DNA of 25,125 nt. Source: an uncultured Bacteroidota bacterium. GTDB lineage: Bacteria; Bacteroidota; Bacteroidia; Chitinophagales; Chitinophagaceae. The notes below the pieces were generated by a model. That model was given only the letters and a program-made list of their open reading frames with translations, made no database searches and was not told where the DNA came from. Positions 23,212 through 25,125 of this stretch are shown in pieces. The DNA lies in contig CAJATB010000088.1 in NCBI GenBank assembly GCA_903944755.1, positions 1 through 25,125 on the forward strand, in the 5' to 3' direction. The translations under genes were made by a program, and so were the position numbers. The number at the start of each line of letters is the position of its first letter. The stretch's first letter is position 1.

Positions 23212-24855
23212 ATGCGTTTATTAGTCCTATTCAGTTTTTTTATCGTTTCGCTGAATTTATCAGCACAAAAGCCTACACCAGTAACTAATAGCAAACCCAA
23301 ACTAGTTGTGGGTATTGTTGTGGATCAAATGCGTTGGGACTACATCAATAATTTTAAACCCTATTTCAAAACACAAAACGGCTTTTTGAAATTTGTGAAC
23401 GAAGGGGCAAGTTGTAATAATAACTTGATTTCTTATGTCCCAACAGTCACGGCTTGTGGGCATACTGCAGTTTATACAGGTGCTACCCCTGCTATTCATG
23501 GCATTACAGGTAATTCATGGTATGACAATGTTTTACAGCGCGTTGTATACTGTACCGAAGACGCTAGTGTACAATCGGTTGGTGTTGAAAATAGTCCTGC
23601 TGGCAAAATGAGTCCAAAGAATGTTTGGACTACTACTATCGGGGACGAACTTAAATTAGCAACTAATTTTAAAAGCAAAGTTTTTGGCGTTTCCTTAAAA
23701 GACAGAGGCGCTATTATACCTGCAGGCCATTCGGCAGATGCGGCTTATTGGTATGACAGCAAAACAGGCAAGTTTATAAGTTCTAGCTATTATGGTAAAA
23801 CTAGTTTGCCCAATTGGTTAAACGCTTACAATAGCTCAAACAAGGTGGATAGTTTCTATAAATTAGGATGGGCCCTTAGTTTACCAAAAACTGTTTATGA
23901 AGCAAATTGTGACACTGACGAAAACGACTACGAAGCAAACCCTTTTGGGATAGATGCTAAAGGCTTCCCTTACGATTTAAAAAAGTTTATTGGTAAAGAG
24001 TACGGGAAAATTTCGTCAACCCCTTATGGTAATAACTTAGTATTTGACGTTGCACAACAACTATTAATAAATGAAAAATTAGGAACGGATGATATTACCG
24101 ACTTATTGGCTGTAAGCTTCTCCTCCCCTGATTATATAGGTCATGCTTTTGGTCCAAATTCATGGGAGGTGTTAGATAACTATATTAAGCTTGATGAAAT
24201 TTTAGCACAATTCTTCGCATTACTTGACAAACAAGTTGGTAAAAATAATTATACCGTTTTTCTTACGGCTGACCATGCAGTTGCACCTATTCCTGCTTAT
24301 GCTCAAAAGCATAAAATGCCTGCTGGTGCAATTACAGACAACGGCGTAAAAACTGATATTGGAAAAATGTTAACAGCAAAAGGATTAAATCCAAGTTTGA
24401 TAAGTGCGGTTACTGAATACAATATTCATTTTAATCACCCTTTAATGGATAGCCTAGGAGTAAGCCAAGAAAAATTAGTGACCCTAATTACGAATTTATT
24501 AGAACAAAAAAACGACATTCTACAAGTGATAGAATTACGTAAAACCGCTATGGCTCCATTCCCTCAGGAAATTAGGGAACGTATTATAAACGGTTTTGCT
24601 CCCCAAAGAAGTGGAGACCTGTTATTTATCACAAAATCAGGTGTTGTAGGAGGTGGCTATAAAGGAACGGGACATGGTGTGTTTTATAACTACGACGCAC
24701 ATATCCCCTTATTATGGTATGGGAATGGCATAAAAAAAGGTCAAATAAATAGCATAAACTATATGACTGATATTGCTCCAACGGTGACTACCCTTTTAGG
24801 TATTCAAATGCCAAGCGGCACATTAGGTAAGCCTATTTTAGAAGTGCTTAAATAG
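23212..24855 (+). CDS. Secreted PafA-like alkaline phosphatase
   Basis: A 547-residue alkaline-phosphatase-superfamily protein close to PafA, a phosphate-insensitive periplasmic phosphomonoesterase of Flavobacteriia. A signal peptide ends near residue 18 (LSA/Q). All residues expected from PafA are present: metal ligands D38 (VVDQM), D307 and H311 (SSPDYIGH), D354 and H355 (TADHA) and H488 (GTGHGVF); the nucleophile is Thr, most likely T80 (VPTVTACGH); N101 (GNSW); and K163 and R165 (SLKDRG), which favour monoester substrates. The numbering shifts from PafA by only one to two residues. It would release phosphate from organic monoesters in the periplasm. No Pho-box-like site was identified. 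It is divergent from the alpha-oxoamine synthase gene. Confidence 0.9.
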   Translation: MRLLVLFSFFIVSLNLSAQKPTPVTNSKPKLVVGIVVDQMRWDYINNFKPYFKTQNGFLKFVNEGASCNNNLISYVPTVTACGHTAVYTGATPAIHGITGNSWYDNVLQRVVYCTEDASVQSVGVENSPAGKMSPKNVWTTTIGDELKLATNFKSKVFGVSLKDRGAIIPAGHSADAAYWYDSKTGKFISSSYYGKTSLPNWLNAYNSSNKVDSFYKLGWALSLPKTVYEANCDTDENDYEANPFGIDAKGFPYDLKKFIGKEYGKISSTPYGNNLVFDVAQQLLINEKLGTDDITDLLAVSFSSPDYIGHAFGPNSWEVLDNYIKLDEILAQFFALLDKQVGKNNYTVFLTADHAVAPIPAYAQKHKMPAGAITDNGVKTDIGKMLTAKGLNPSLISAVTEYNIHFNHPLMDSLGVSQEKLVTLITNLLEQKNDILQVIELRKTAMAPFPQEIRERIINGFAPQRSGDLLFITKSGVVGGGYKGTGHGVFYNYDAHIPLLWYGNGIKKGQINSINYMTDIAPTVTTLLGIQMPSGTLGKPILEVLK

Positions 24856-24941
24856 CTATTAAACGTTTATATGATTTCAATTAGTTAGTAATTATTAAAA
24901 TAAGCTTATTTTTACACTAGAAAAAACTTAAAACAAACAAT

Positions 24942-25121
24942 ATGAAGAAATTATCAATTTTATTTTTAGCAAGCGTACTTACACTTTCTGCAACTACTGC
25001 TTCTGCAAATTGCGGCAAGAAAGATTGTAAAGACTGTAAGAAAAAAGAAGCTAAAGCACACAAATGCACTAAAGAGTGTATGAAAGATGGCAAATGTGCT
25101 GAAATGAAAAAGAAAGGATAA
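24942..25121 (+). CDS. Small secreted Cys/Lys-rich protein, 59 aa
   Basis: A short frame from ATG 24942 to TAA 25119-25121. The N terminus (MKKLSILFLASVLTLSATT) is a clear signal peptide, with likely cleavage after ASA at residue 22; the residue before C24 is Asn, which argues against a lipoprotein. The 37-residue mature part contains six cysteines (24, 29, 32, 42, 46, 52), one histidine (H40) and about 15 lysines, with the pattern CxxxxCxxC and, further on, CxxxC plus a last Cys. This suggests a metal-binding or disulfide-rich periplasmic peptide. A weak promoter candidate (TTAG, 18 nt, TATTTTTA at 24907-24914) precedes it. I do not recognise the family. The gene is 86 nt after the phosphatase gene. 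Confidence 0.75.
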   Translation: MKKLSILFLASVLTLSATTASANCGKKDCKDCKKKEAKAHKCTKECMKDGKCAEMKKKG

Positions 25122-25125
25122 TCCC

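Noticed and set aside
24897..24912. 16-nt palindrome AAAATAAGCTTATTTT as a terminator for the phosphatase gene
   Set aside because: The stem would be almost entirely A-T with no proper loop, and it overlaps a possible promoter for the small gene; it is probably chance in AT-rich DNA.
1..25121. tRNA, rRNA, CRISPR repeats, transposase or integrase genes, toxin-antitoxin or restriction systems
   Set aside because: I looked for tRNA T-loop motifs, regularly spaced repeats and mobile-element genes and saw none.

Overview
The window looks like a stretch of ordinary chromosome from a low-GC member of Bacteroidota, most likely Chitinophagaceae or a near relative. Reasons: AT-rich coding with heavy use of TTA leucine codons; almost no Shine-Dalgarno sequences; several TAnnTTTG -7 promoter elements typical of the phylum; and families largely confined to Bacteroidota (DUF4294, DUF3078, a PafA-type phosphatase, the sigma-54 activator/LptE/SecG cluster). 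There is no prophage, insertion sequence, CRISPR array, tRNA or rRNA, and coding density is high with no gene-free stretch above 300 bases.

Layout. Bases 1-5930 are mostly minus strand: tilS (cut by the window edge), glnS and a DUF4294 protein, then a cytochrome c maturation pair ccmE-ccmF. Bases 5995-11737 are plus strand: an unknown membrane protein, then a tight run of a radical SAM protein, a DMT-type transporter, a TauE/SafE permease, a TonB-like protein and folC. Bases 11714-13079 are minus: a YfiT/DinB-type protein and an ABC ATPase without a permease. purK (plus) converges on a DUF3078 outer-membrane-type protein (minus). Bases 15429-19721 form a plus-strand operon miaB - sigma-54 activator - lptE - hypothetical - secG that closes with a clear intrinsic terminator. 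mltG and a YihY/BrkB membrane protein follow, then a convergent alpha-oxoamine synthase (minus), a divergent secreted PafA-like phosphatase (plus), and a 59-residue secreted Cys/Lys-rich protein at the right edge.

How the genes fit together. The content is mainly housekeeping: translation (tilS, glnS, miaB), cofactor and purine synthesis (folC, purK), cytochrome c maturation (ccmEF), and envelope assembly (lptE, secG, mltG, a TonB-like protein). The points of most interest are a radical SAM protein with extra cysteines before its cluster motif, a CcmE carrying a CxxxY heme-attachment motif in place of histidine, three cysteines close to the predicted active site of MltG, a sigma-54 activator with no sensory domain inside an envelope operon, an unassigned alpha-oxoamine synthase, and the small cysteine-rich secreted protein. 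I saw no convincing new multi-gene defence or mobile system. Several start codons were moved inward from the longest open frame, and two genes appear to start with TTG.
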